Shown piece after piece: positions 53,285-63,159 of a stretch of DNA of 64,000 nucleotides. The notes below the pieces were generated by a model that worked only from the letters and a program-made list of their open reading frames with translations, searched no databases and was not told where the DNA came from. A program made the translations under genes and the position numbers. The stretch covers positions 2,484,501 to 2,548,500 of the forward strand of contig CANJKZ010000078.1 of assembly GCA_947471745.1 (NCBI GenBank), given 5' to 3'. The DNA comes from Closterium sp. Naga37s-1 (lineage: Eukaryota > Streptophyta > Zygnematophyceae > Desmidiales > Closteriaceae). The first letter of the stretch is position 1; every line of letters begins with the position of its first letter.

Positions 53285-56101
53285 GATTGGGAAACGTGGC
53301 ACGAGAGGCTGTGTCATGTGAATTTTCCCATGCTTCAGAAGTTGGTGAAGGATGGGAGCTTGAAGGGGTTGGAGGTGAAGGGGGCAGCAAAGGAGATTGG
53401 GAGCTGCCCTACATGCCTTGAGACCAAGTTCACAAAGTTTCCCTTCAGCAGCGGCACGGGACCAGCCAAGGCCCCGCTCGCGCTTGTGCACATGGATGTG
53501 GTGGGCCCTACGAGGGCCCCTTCTCTCTCGGGCAGCCGCTACTTCTTAACCATTGTGGACGACCACACACGTGCCGTGTGGGTGTACCCTCTCAAGACTA
53601 AGCGGGAAGTGGCAGCGGCTGTTCTTAAGGAGTGGATGCCGAGAGCTCAAAGGGAGAGCGGACACAAGGTGAAGGTGATCCGCACTGACAACGGGGGAGA
53701 ATTCATTGGCGCTGATTTTGAGGCGGTGCTGAAGAAGAAGGGGATACAGCATCAGCTCACTGTGCCCTACAACCCTCAGCAGAACGGCGTGGCTGAGTGC
53801 TTCAACCGGACCCTGCAGGAAGGTGCTCGCACTCTCCTTGGGCGTGCAGGGCTGCCGGATCCGTTTTGGGTGACAGCACTGCGGCAGGTCGCCCTTGTGA
53901 AGAACAGGGTGTTGGCGACTGTGGGGGACAAGCAGTGGGTCCCCTACACCAAGTGGTATGGGAGTGCACCAGCAGTCAACATGCTGAGAGCCTACGGCTG
54001 CATGGTGGTGTTTCATGTGCCTAAGGAGAAGAGGGGAAAGTTGGAGGCTTCTGGGAGATGGGGAGTACACTTGGGGCTTGCTAAGGATCATAAGGGCTGG
54101 TTGATATGGGACTTGACCAGCCAGCAGCTGACTGTGTCAAGGGATGTGAAGTTCCTTGAGTCCTTGTACTACAAGGAGTGGAAGCAGCAGCAGCAAAAGC
54201 TTCCTTCTACACCGCTGATCATTGAGGCCGATGAGGTGCAGCGGCCTTCGAGGCAAGTGCAGGTCACTGTCTCAGAGGAGGAGATCTCTGGGGTGACTGA
54301 GGATGGGGGAGAACCTGAGGTGGAGGAGCAGCAGCAGCAGCAGCAGCAAGATGCTCCACCACGTACGCAACGTCCGCCAGACCGTCCTAGGAGGGATGTG
54401 CGCCCTCCTAACAGGCTGACCTATCCTAGTTTTGGAAAGCCAAAGGTGATACGGACTGGGAGTGTGGCTGAGCAGTGTGATGAGGATGAGATAGCACACT
54501 GCTACTGGGCAACCGTCCCTGAGCCCAAGACGCTAGCTGAGGCCTTGAGGAGGCCCGATGCTGAAAAGTGGAAGCAGAGTGTGAAGGAGTATGACTCTCT
54601 TTTGGAGAATGAGACATGGGAGCTGTGTGAGCTGCCTCCTGGGAAGAAGGCAATCTCTTCGAAGCTGATCTTCAGGCACAAGTATGGACCTGATGGGGAG
54701 CTGACCCACTACAAGTCAAGGCTTGTGGCAAAGGGGTTTCAGCAGACAAAGGGGAAGGACTTTGACGAGATCTTTGCTCCTGTGCGGAAAGGGACTACAC
54801 TGAGGGTGATGTTGGGAATGGCTGCAAACCGCGGATGGAGGATCAAACAAATGGATATCACAACTGCTTTCCTCAATGGGATCATTCTGGAGGAGCTGTA
54901 CATGCAGCACCCTGAGGGATTGGATGATGGGAGCGGCAGGGTGTGCAGGCTGAAGAAGGCCATCTATGGCCTGAAGCAGGCTCCTCGCGCATGGTACCAC
55001 AAGCTGGTGGAGACACTGCTGGCTGGGGTTTTCAAGAAGAGCGAGTGTGATCACAGCTTGTTCATGCTGCAAGAGAAGGAGCAGTTCCTCATGCTCCTGG
55101 TATATGTGGATGACATCCTTCTCTTCTCTGAGTCGTCTGCAATGATTGAGCGTGTGGAGGAGATGCTGGAGATGCAGTTCAAGCGCTCGAAGATGGGAGA
55201 TGTCAAGTATTACCTTGGGATGCATGTGGAGAGAGACCTTGACAAGGGAGTGTTGAGGTTGCACCAGAGGAAGTACTGTGAGGGGCTGGCTGAGAAGTAT
55301 GGGCTGCAAGATGGAGGAAAGCCAGCCACCCCACTACCTTCGGGTTTCACTGTGGAGCCCTGTGCTGATGAGGAGGTGGTGGGTGAGAGTGACAGGAAGC
55401 TGTTTCATTCCATGGTGGGGGCACTCAATTATGCGGCAAACCACACGCGGCCTGACATTGCCTTTGCTACATCCAGGCTTGCTAGTGTGGTCTCACGCCC
55501 CAGTCATGAGCAGCTAGAAGCGGCCAAGAGGTTGGTCCGCTATGTGAGTGCTACAGCATTTGTAGGTTTGGAGTACAGTGCTGTGAGGCAAAGGCAGCAA
55601 CGGGGTGCTGCTGATTTGGGCAAGGGGGAGATGCTCTTGACTTGCTACACCGACGCTAGCTTCAACTCTGTGAAGGCGGATGGCACCAGCATTGGAGGCT
55701 ATGTGTGCCTGTTTGGAGGTGGTGCAGTGAGCTGGCGCAGCAAGAAGCAGAACGAGGTGGGGCTGTCCGCGTGTGAGTCTGAGTACATGGCCCTTCATCA
55801 TTGGGTGAAGGAGGTGGTGTGGCTGAGGCGTTTGTTGGAGGAGATTGGAGTGTGCCAGAGGGAGCCGACAGTAATGTTTTGTGACAATGAGTCGGCTGTG
55901 AAGCTTGCAAAGAATGCATGTCTTCATGGCCTGGCAAAGCACATCAGGCCAAAGTGGCACTGGGTGAGGAGGCTCCTGGACAAGGAAGTGCGGTTGGAGA
56001 TAGTGAAGACCCAGCAGCAGGCGGCAGACATTCTCACCAAGCGCCTGGCTGAAAATGAGCATTGGAAGGGGATGAAGCTTGCTGGAATGAGTGTGCATTG
56101 A
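53285..56101 (+). CDS. pol: COP-I integrase, RT and RNase H
   Basis: From DWETWHERLCHVN the frame is open for about 938 codons to TGA 56099-56101. Integrase: HERLCH...CPTC zinc region, HMDVVGP, IRTDNGGEF, PQQNGVAE, all three catalytic residues present. RT: KLIFRHKYGPDGELTHYKSR, MDITTAFLNG, YGLKQAPRAWY, LLVYVDDILLF (YVDD intact). RNase H: CYTDASF, SACESEYMAL, FCDNESAVKLA, ADILTKRL. Only the frameshift just upstream and the TAG in Gag prevent a full polyprotein, so this is the best-preserved pol in the window. Confidence 0.93.
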   Translation, partial: DWETWHERLCHVNFPMLQKLVKDGSLKGLEVKGAAKEIGSCPTCLETKFTKFPFSSGTGPAKAPLALVHMDVVGPTRAPSLSGSRYFLTIVDDHTRAVWVYPLKTKREVAAAVLKEWMPRAQRESGHKVKVIRTDNGGEFIGADFEAVLKKKGIQHQLTVPYNPQQNGVAECFNRTLQEGARTLLGRAGLPDPFWVTALRQVALVKNRVLATVGDKQWVPYTKWYGSAPAVNMLRAYGCMVVFHVPKEKRGKLEASGRWGVHLGLAKDHKGWLIWDLTSQQLTVSRDVKFLESLYYKEWKQQQQKLPSTPLIIEADEVQRPSRQVQVTVSEEEISGVTEDGGEPEVEEQQQQQQQDAPPRTQRPPDRPRRDVRPPNRLTYPSFGKPKVIRTGSVAEQCDEDEIAHCYWATVPEPKTLAEALRRPDAEKWKQSVKEYDSLLENETWELCELPPGKKAISSKLIFRHKYGPDGELTHYKSRLVAKGFQQTKGKDFDEIFAPVRKGTTLRVMLGMAANRGWRIKQMDITTAFLNGIILEELYMQHPEGLDDGSGRVCRLKKAIYGLKQAPRAWYHKLVETLLAGVFKKSECDHSLFMLQEKEQFLMLLVYVDDILLFSESSAMIERVEEMLEMQFKRSKMGDVKYYLGMHVERDLDKGVLRLHQRKYCEGLAEKYGLQDGGKPATPLPSGFTVEPCADEEVVGESDRKLFHSMVGALNYAANHTRPDIAFATSRLASVVSRPSHEQLEAAKRLVRYVSATAFVGLEYSAVRQRQQRGAADLGKGEMLLTCYTDASFNSVKADGTSIGGYVCLFGGGAVSWRSKKQNEVGLSACESEYMALHHWVKEVVWLRRLLEEIGVCQREPTVMFCDNESAVKLAKNACLHGLAKHIRPKWHWVRRLLDKEVRLEIVKTQQQAADILTKRLAENEHWKGMKLAGMSVH

Positions 56102-56146
56102 GGATGCATGCTTGAGCTATGGCATGTGGGATGATGGTAGGCAGCC

Positions 56147-56158
56147 AGAGGGGGAGTT
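56147..56158 (+). other. COP-I polypurine tract
   Basis: AGAGGGGGAGTT directly before the LTR. Confidence 0.8.
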
Positions 56159-57013
56159 TGTTATGTGATGCTATCATTTGCATTCACGTCTGTCTGCCTC
56201 CCATCATATGTTCGTGTGTTGCATGCATGGTGTGAGCGTGTGCAAGAATTTGTGTTTGGTGTTGTTTGGATTTTCGGAGTGTGTGTGAATGTTATTTGGC
56301 TTGAGCAGATATCTGAAGTGACTCCTCTGCTCAAGAGCTTCCCGACGAACCGAGAATCGCCTTGATCGGAGCAAGAACGAGAAAGATATGATCGTTCGAA
56401 GTTTTGATTGAGATGCGGCGACTATGGGAATTTGCGGGTTGACTCAATATGGGGTACAGACTTTTGGGGGTTGGGAAATTCGTCACCATCACTGTAGATG
56501 ATGCCAAGTGGTTGGGAGAAGCCAAACCAGGTTGGCAAGTGTGGCCAAGTTGGGTGAGGTGGATGGCATGAGTTGGGAAAGTGACAAATGTCAAAGTTGG
56601 GGTGCCTATAGAGGGGGGAATTGTGTAGTATGGGGTTTCCTTGGATGGGGACTCTCTTGGGACCTTCTCTCTCGTCCTCCTCATTCTCTTCTACCTGGTT
56701 CAATTTCTACTCCAACTTCCTTATGTGAACTTGTGAGGTAATTGTGATTGAGTTACGTTTTCTATGGAAGCATACCCCCTAGTGCGCCGAATTTCATAAC
56801 TCGAGTTATACTTCATATTTTGATACTATTCAAATTGGGAAAGATAGCCCCGGTCAAGAACTACAACATATTTCAGTTTCAGAGAATTCTAATTGTGCGT
56901 CAATCATCGACGACGTTTCTTGTGACGACGACTTTTCTGTTCAGAATTGTAGTTGACGATTTTGAGATATTTCAGCCCCTAATCTTCATAGACTCCGTCC
57001 TTAGTCTCTAACA
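56159..57013 (+). repeat. COP-I 3' LTR
   Basis: 855 bp, TGTTATGTGATG...TTAGTCTCTAACA. The last 13 bases match the fragment left of the primer site at 51445-51457, which fixes both ends. No coding function. Confidence 0.85.
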
Positions 57014-57015
57014 TT

Positions 57016-57455
57016 GCGCCCGCCCGTTCCCGTTCCGCTCCCGCGCGCCCCGCGCCCGCCCGTTCCCGTTCCGCTCCCGCGCGCCCCGCGCCCGCCCGTT
57101 CCCGTTCCGCTCCCGCGCGCCCCGCGCCCGCCCGTTCCCGTTCCGCTCCCGCGCGCCCCGCGCCCCGCCCGTTCCCGTTCCGCTCCCGCGCGCCCCGCGC
57201 CCGCCCGTTCCCGTTCCGCTCCCGCGCGCCCCGCGCCCGCCCGTTCCCGTTCCGCTCCCGCGCGCCCCGCGCCCGCCCGTTCCCGTTCCGCTCCCGCGCG
57301 CCCCGCGCCCGCCCGTTCCCGTTCCGCTCCCGCGCGCCCCGCGCCCGCCCGTTCCCGTTCCGCTCCCGCGCGCCCCGCGCCCGCCCGTTCCCGTTCCGCT
57401 CCCGCGCGCCCCGCGCCCGCCCGTTCCCGTTCCGCTCCCGCGCGCCCCGCGCCCG
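57016..57455. repeat. 36-bp GC-rich tandem array, about 12 copies
   Basis: The unit contains CCCGTTCCCGTTCCGCTCCC and CGCGCGCCCCGCGC. Copies are almost identical. One copy near 57160-57170 carries an extra C, which changes the frame for the copies after it. In frame it reads PPVPVPLPRAPR on the plus strand and RARGARERNGNG on the minus strand; neither looks like a functional protein. Confidence 0.93.
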
Positions 57456-57459
57456 TCGC

Positions 57460-59428
57460 AACGGCAGTGGCAGAAGGAGTGCAGCAGCAGCATCAGCAAC
57501 AGCGGGAGGAGTGCAGCGGCAGCAGCAGCATCAGCAACAGCAAGAGGAGGAGTGCAGCAGCAGTTGCAGCAGCAACCCCCCCTTGGCCGCCGCGGGTCCA
57601 CCCGCCATCGCCCACCATGGCTGCTACCCCCCCTGCCCCTCCCCCCCCTCCTCGCTGGACCAGTGTTACCCCTCGCCCCTCCCTCATGCACATTTCGACC
57701 CTACCCTCCTTCCTCCCTGCTCACCTCCGCCTACTCACCCCCTCCCCCCCTCCCCAGCTGCAGCGTTTTCGGCAGCTTCAGCAGCAGCAGCCACAGTTTC
57801 TCCAGCCACAACCGCCACTGTTTCTCCAACCGCAGCAACCACAGCAGCAGCAATGCTTCCAGCAGCAGCAGCAGCAGCAGCAGCAACCACAGTTTCCTCA
57901 GCAGCAGCCGCAGCGGCAGCAGTGCTTCCAACAGCACCAGCAGCCACAGTTTCTCCAGCCGCAGCAGCCACAGCTGCAGCAATGCTTCCAGCAGCAGCAG
58001 CAACCACAGTTTCCCCAGCAGCAGCCGCAGGGGCAGCAGTGCCTCCAGCAGCAGCAGCGGCCACAGTTTCTCCAACCGCAGCAGCCACAGCAGCAACAGT
58101 CCTTCCAGCAGCAGCAGCAGCCACAGTTTCTCCAGCAACAGCCGCAGCGACAGCAGTGCTTCTAGCAGCAGCACCTGCCGCTGTATCCCCCTTCTCTCCA
58201 TGAGACATCTCTCCAGTACTCTGCGTCACCTCCCTCTCCTTCCTCCTGCACCCTGGACTTCGTCCTTGACAGTGGAGCCACCGAAAATGCACTCAAAGAC
58301 ACTGGCACCCTCACCTCCCTTCCACTTCCCACCCAGGTTAATGGTGCCGGCTCCAGCCTCTCCATCCCCTGCACTCACCTCTCCACCCTTCCTTGCACCG
58401 CTTTCCCGCCTGGTACAGTCACAGGTCTCCACATCCCCACCCTTTGCAATAACCTCCTCTCCCACCGTGAGCTCCAAGGCGTTGGTATTACCGCCATTTA
58501 CCCTGGACTTGCTTCCTACTTTGATCTCTATCACACTGCCTCTGGTCGCTTCCTCCTGCGCATTCCCCTTTGCCCTCGCACTCGCCTTTACACGCTCCGC
58601 ACACCCCGTTCCTCGTTCTGTCACATCACCACCCGTGTCGGTACCTCCACCGGTACCCTTCCCCCTCCCCCTCCCCCTCCCCCTCCTGTATCCTCCTCCT
58701 CCCCCACCTCTTCCCCCACCCCTTCCTCCTCCTCCTCTACTACCCTCTCCCACCCTGCAGTGCTCTTGCATCACAGACTCGGCCATCCCAACTTCGCTGC
58801 ACTTCGCTCCTCCGTTACCTCTTGCCTCCTTAACAGCCTTCCTCCCACATTACCTCCCCTCCCCTCCTCCCCTACTCCTCCATGCCCATCCTGCATTCAT
58901 GGCAAGCTCAAACAGTCCCCTCATCACAGTCATCCCACCTTCGCTGCCGACCCCAGTGCCCTTGTTCACATGGATCTCTGGGGCCCTTATCCCATCCGCT
59001 CCCGTCAGGGGCATCGGTACATGCTCATCCTCGTTGACGACCACAGTCGGTACTCCGCCGTCTTCTTTCTTCACACGAAAGACCAGGTGTCGGCTGTGGT
59101 CATCAACTGGGCTGAGCAGTGTTGCACTCACTTCAAACGCCCCATCGGCCGCCTTCACCTTGACGGTGGGGGTGAGTTCATCAATCATACCCTTTCCACT
59201 TACTGCAAAACATACGGCATTGAGCAGACCTCCACCCTCCCCCACTCCCCTCAGCAAAACGGCATCGCTGAGAGTCGCATTCGTGAGATCACCAAGATTG
59301 CTCGCTGCCTTATTGCTCATGCCTCCACCCCTCCCTCCCTCTGGAGCTATGCCCTCCTACATGCCGCCCTCCTCCTCAATCTCCGCTCCCACCCTCAGCA
59401 TCCCTCCTCCTCCTCCACAGAACTCTAG
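57460..59428 (+). pseudogene. pol: COP-J Gln-rich tract, protease and integrase
   Basis: One frame runs from the 36-bp array through a CAG-coded tract (QPQFLQPQQPQQQQCFQ, about 57760-58160), TAG 58163-58165, protease LDFVLDSGAT (about 58253), integrase zinc region (HHRLGHPNFAAL...CPSCIHGK), HMDLWGPYPIR, LHLDGGGEF and PQQNGIAESRIREI. It ends at TAG 59426-59428, at the Trp position of the conserved TELW. Gag is missing or reduced to the Gln-rich tail. Confidence 0.83.
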
Positions 59429-59945
59429 TCCCAAGCCAAGCCCGACGCTGACGGCCTTCGTGTTTGGGGGTGCAAGGCGTTCGTCCTCATTCCACTGGCC
59501 GATCGCTCCCGCGCTGCTGGCAAGCTCGCCCCTCGTGCCATGGAGTGCGTCTACCTCGGGCACAATCGCGATTCCCCAGGCTACCTGTTCCTCCACCCTC
59601 CCACCAATCGCCTCATCCGCAGCATTGACGTAGTCTTTGACGAGTCCATTCCCTACTACTCCACTCCTCCTCCTGACCCTCTCCCTCCTCCCACTCGCCC
59701 CCTCGCTTGGACCGACACCATCCTCCCGCCTCTTCTCCCTCCAGTGCCTCTCCTCCTGCCTGTCGCCACTCCGCTCCCGCCTTCCTCCTCTGCCAACGTC
59801 TACGACCCTGCCGCACCGGCCTCCCCGGCCCACTCAGCTGCACCCCCTCCCTCCTCTCCCTCCTCCTCTCATTCTCCCCCTTTTCCGCAGCAGCTGCAGC
59901 AGCAGCCGGATCAGCAGCAGGGGCAGCAGCATCCACAGCGGCCGG

Positions 59946-59981
<36 letters not shown>

Positions 59982-61839
59982 GGCAGCAGCAACAGGGGCA
60001 GCAGCATCAGTAGCAGCCGGGTCAGCAGCAGCAGCAGCAGGTACAGCAGCAGCAGCAGCAGCCGGGGCAGCAGCATCAGCAGCGGCCGGGGCAGCAGCAG
60101 GAGGGGCAACAATTACAACAGCACCAGCAGCAGCAGCAGCGACGCGCAACTTCCCGCTCCTCCCCTTTCCTCCTCCCTCGCAAGCATACCCGCTCCGTGG
60201 ACAAAATCCTTGGTGCCCCTCCTCCCGCCTCAACATTCGGCAACACACACATTTCCTTGCCTCACTCTACCTTGACTTCCTAGGCTTTCCCGTCCTTGGC
60301 GCCACCTCCACCCCCACCATCTTCACTCCCACCACCTTTCAAGAGGCCATCACCTGCCCTGACGCGGACAAATGGATAGCAGCAATCTTTTTGGAGTGTG
60401 AGGCATTCATTCGCAACGACTCCTTTGTCGATGTCCCTCTCCCAACCGACGCCAACCTCGTCGAGGGCAAATGGGTCTTTCGGGTGAAGCAGCTGCTGGG
60501 TGAGGAGCCGGTCTACAAGGCACGCTACTGCGCCAAGGGTTTCACGCAGACTTGGGGCGAGGATTTCTGGTTCACCTACGCCCCCACCGCCAAGCCGCCC
60601 ACCCTTCGCATCGCCCTCAACATTGGCGCGCGCGACAACATGGAAATCTGCTCCATGGACGTCTCCAACGCGTTCCTGCAGGGTGACCTGCACGAGCGCA
60701 TTTTCCTTCGGCGGTCCCCTGGGTTCCACGCGGCCTTTCCTGAGAACACAGTATGGCAGCTGCGTCGCCCTGTCTACGGTTTGAAGCAGGCGCCTCGGGA
60801 GTGGCATGCGAAGCTGTCTGCCACCTTGGGGTCCCTTGGCTTCTCTGCTTCGCACTCTGACGCCAGCCTCTTCATTCGCTCCTCGCCTCGCCGCTTCTTC
60901 ATTCTGGTGTATGTGGACGACATGATCCTTCTTTCTGACTCCAATGATGACATGGCGCAGATGAAGCTGTCCCTGCAACAGGCGCACTATCTGGGCATGA
61001 CCATCACGCGCAATCGGCCTGCTCGCACCATCACTCTCTCCCAATCCCACTACATCGGCCAGGTCTTGGAGAAGTTCAAGATGGCGCAGGCCAAGCTCGT
61101 GTCCACCCCCCTCCCCTTCGGCCACCAGCTCGCTCCACCCACTTCTCCCTCCTCCCCTCACCCCTATGCTGAGCTCATTGGGTCTCTGATGTTCGCAATG
61201 ATGTGCACCCGCCCTGACCTTGCCTACCCCATCAGCGTGCTCACCCGGTTCGTTGGCCCCAGTCGTCACACTGAGGAACATTGGAAGGCTGCTAAGCAGG
61301 TCCTCCGTTACCTTCGTGGGACCAAGGACCATGTTCTCACCCTTGGCGGCCCCTCCCCTCCTCTCCTCTCGGGCTTCAGTGATTCCTCATGGGCTGACTC
61401 GCAGCCGGACCGTCGCTCCTCCCAGGGCTACGGTTTCACCCTTGGCAGTGGCCTTATCAGCTGGCGCTCCACCCGCTCCTCGGCCATTTCTCTCTCCACC
61501 TGCGAGGCCGAGCTCTACGCTGGCACCATGGCCGCCCAAGAGTCACACTGGCTCTGCTTTCTTCTTGCTGAGCTTGGCGCCCCTCAGCCCTGCCCCACCC
61601 TCTGATGTGACAATGCCAGCACCATCCACCTCACTCAAGACCCTATCTACCACGCTCGCTCCAAGCACATCGAACTGCGCTATTTCTTCATCTGCGAGCT
61701 CGTCCAGCGCGGCTTTCTTGTTGTACGCAAAATTGCTGCCGAGACCAACTTGGCCGACATCTTCACCAAGGCCCTCCTTCGCCCTGCGCACTCTGCTCTC
61801 CTCCGCCTCATCGGCCTTGCTCGCCCGGGCGCCCCTTGA
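59429..61839 (+). pseudogene. pol: COP-J integrase tail, Gln linker, RT and RNase H
   Basis: LRVWGCKAFV and AMECVYLGHNRDSPGY (integrase end), then a CAG-rich linker (59885-60140) with TAG 60011-60013 and a frame change. RT is open in the frame of 59707-61605: TFQEAITCPDADKW, KWVFRVKQ, MDVSNAFLQGDLHERIF, VYGLKQAPREWH, FILVYVDDMILL (YVDD intact). RNase H: SSQGYGFTLGSGLISWRSTRSS, CEAELYAGTMAAQ. TGA 61603-61605 sits at the Trp of the expected LWCDNAS. The C-terminus (ADIFTKALLRPAHS) ends at TGA 61837-61839. Confidence 0.85.
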
Positions 61840-61879
61840 TTCAGGGGTTGTTCTCTTCCTGTGTTCGCATGCTAAGGGG

Positions 61880-62216
61880 TTGTGCTAGAATTGTATGTTC
61901 TAGCATGCCAACACTTGTGACTGTACACCAATTGTGGTGTACAGTGAGTTGGGACTACACCCAACTTTGGGTGTAGTCTTGCATTGTGGGGTGCCAATCC
62001 AACCCAATTGTGGTGGAGCCTCCAAATGCAACCCACTTGGCCTCAGGTTGCCTCACTTCCCAAAAGTGAGGCCAACCCAACCCAAGTGAGCCTGAGGTTG
62101 CCTCACTTCCCACAAAGTGTGGTCAACCCAACATTTCTCCTCTAAGCTTCTCATTCAACATATGTATACTTGTTCCTCCTCTAATCAAACCAATGGTTCA
62201 CTTTACAACTTTCACA
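61880..62216 (+). repeat. COP-J putative 3' LTR
   Basis: It starts with TGTGCTAG after CTAAGGGGT and plausibly ends with ACTTTCACA before the 22-bp array. The first 27 bases hold a TGCTAGAA / TTCTAGCA inverted pair, and the rest has repeated words (GGTTGCCTCACTTCCC twice). No partner LTR exists in the window, so the end point is uncertain. Confidence 0.5.
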
Positions 62217-62391
62217 CCTAAAAAGGCGTGACGGGGAACCTAAAAGGGTGTGACGGGAACCTAAAAGGGCGTGATGGGGAACCTAAAAGGGCGTGACGGG
62301 GAACCTAAAAGGGCGTGATGGGGAACCTAAAATGGCGTGACGGGGAACCTAAAAGGGCGTGATGGGGAACCTAAAAGGGCGTGATGGGGAA
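62217..62391. repeat. 22-bp tandem array, eight copies
   Basis: Eight direct copies of CCTAAAAGGGCGTGATGGGG plus AA, differing mainly by C/T in GTGACG/GTGATG; one copy lacks a G. Confidence 0.95.
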
Positions 62392-63159
62392 CCTGCACAT
62401 TGGCCGCTCCTTGCCTGTGCGCCCCTGAAACATAATCGCCCTGTTCATGGGGAACCTGCGGGCTGCTCAAGTGCACTCCTTGCCAGGGCTGCAACACTCC
62501 TTCCCTTCACCACTTATTGCCCTCTCCCCTTCCCCCTCCTCCCCTTCCCCTCCCAGCTCGCACCTGCTTCTCCAACACCGATTTCTGCCCCACCGACTCC
62601 CGCCCCCCTACAACAATGTCTCCCACATCCCACTCATAACCCACTCTACTGTTTACCCTTTCCTCCCGCTCTCCTCCCCCCTCCACGCCTGCTTCGCCCA
62701 CACCAACGTCTGTCCTGCCGACTCCCACCCCCATGGCGCCGGCGCACTGTTCATCCCCACAGCAGCACGGCAGAGGCTGCTGACGTGGCAGAGGCTGTAG
62801 GCGAAGCTGGGTGGGGCTGTTGGGTGTCCCGAGGCCGTATTTTTCCAGAAAAATGGACAGAGGAAGGAGGTGCGTGATGAAAATTATGCGGGCAAGTTAT
62901 GGGTCACAATCACCCTAAGTTGGTCATTTACGCCATTTCAGCCCACGTACACATAACGTACGCGTACATGTATGTTTACGTGTACGTACGCATACGTACG
63001 CTGGGCAGGTAAAAAAAAAAAATCCCCTAGAAATTTATTTGAAAACGATTTCCGAAAACCTAAAAAAGAAACAAGCTTTCGATGACCCGTCCTCTGTTAG
63101 CGTGTTAGTAAAATGGCGCAACGTTTTTCAAGGTATAAATGTAAGAAACAGGAAGGTTG
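62392..63159. other. Unassigned stretch with a TACG-rich tract
   Basis: No gene recognised. 62500-62720 is C/T-rich. 62944-63001 is an alternating ACGT-rich tract (GTACGCGTACATG, TACGTGTACGTACGCATACG). 63012-63023 is an A-run. Confidence 0.5.

Larger units (their letters stand above)
51440..57013 (+). mobile_element. COP-I: second copia lineage, nearly intact
   Basis: Different from the COP-A family: long LTR, classical CCHC Gag, no Gly/Ala linker. It keeps only the last bases of its 5' LTR (TTAGTCTCTAACA, 51445-51457), a perfect primer site TGGTATCAGAGC (51460-51471), one gag-pol reading frame with a single TAG and one frameshift, a polypurine tract and a full 855-bp 3' LTR. No TSD can be checked because the 5' LTR is truncated against COP-H. 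Confidence 0.92.
57014..62216 (+). mobile_element. COP-J: third copia lineage, 5'-truncated
   Basis: Coding order protease, integrase, Gln-rich linker, RT, RNase H, then a polypurine-like CTAAGGGG and a putative LTR from 61880. There is no 5' LTR, primer site or Gag core; the left side begins directly after the COP-I LTR with a 36-bp array. RT sequence is related to the COP-A family but clearly distinct, and the linker is coded by CAG rather than GGTGCTGGA repeats. Confidence 0.8.

Noticed and set aside
57731..58292. Minus-strand Leu- and Ala-rich ORFs over the CAG tract
   Set aside because: Shadow frames of the glutamine-coding CAG repeats.
62217..62391. Small open reading frame in the 22-bp array
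   Set aside because: Only the array itself is translated; no start context or conservation.
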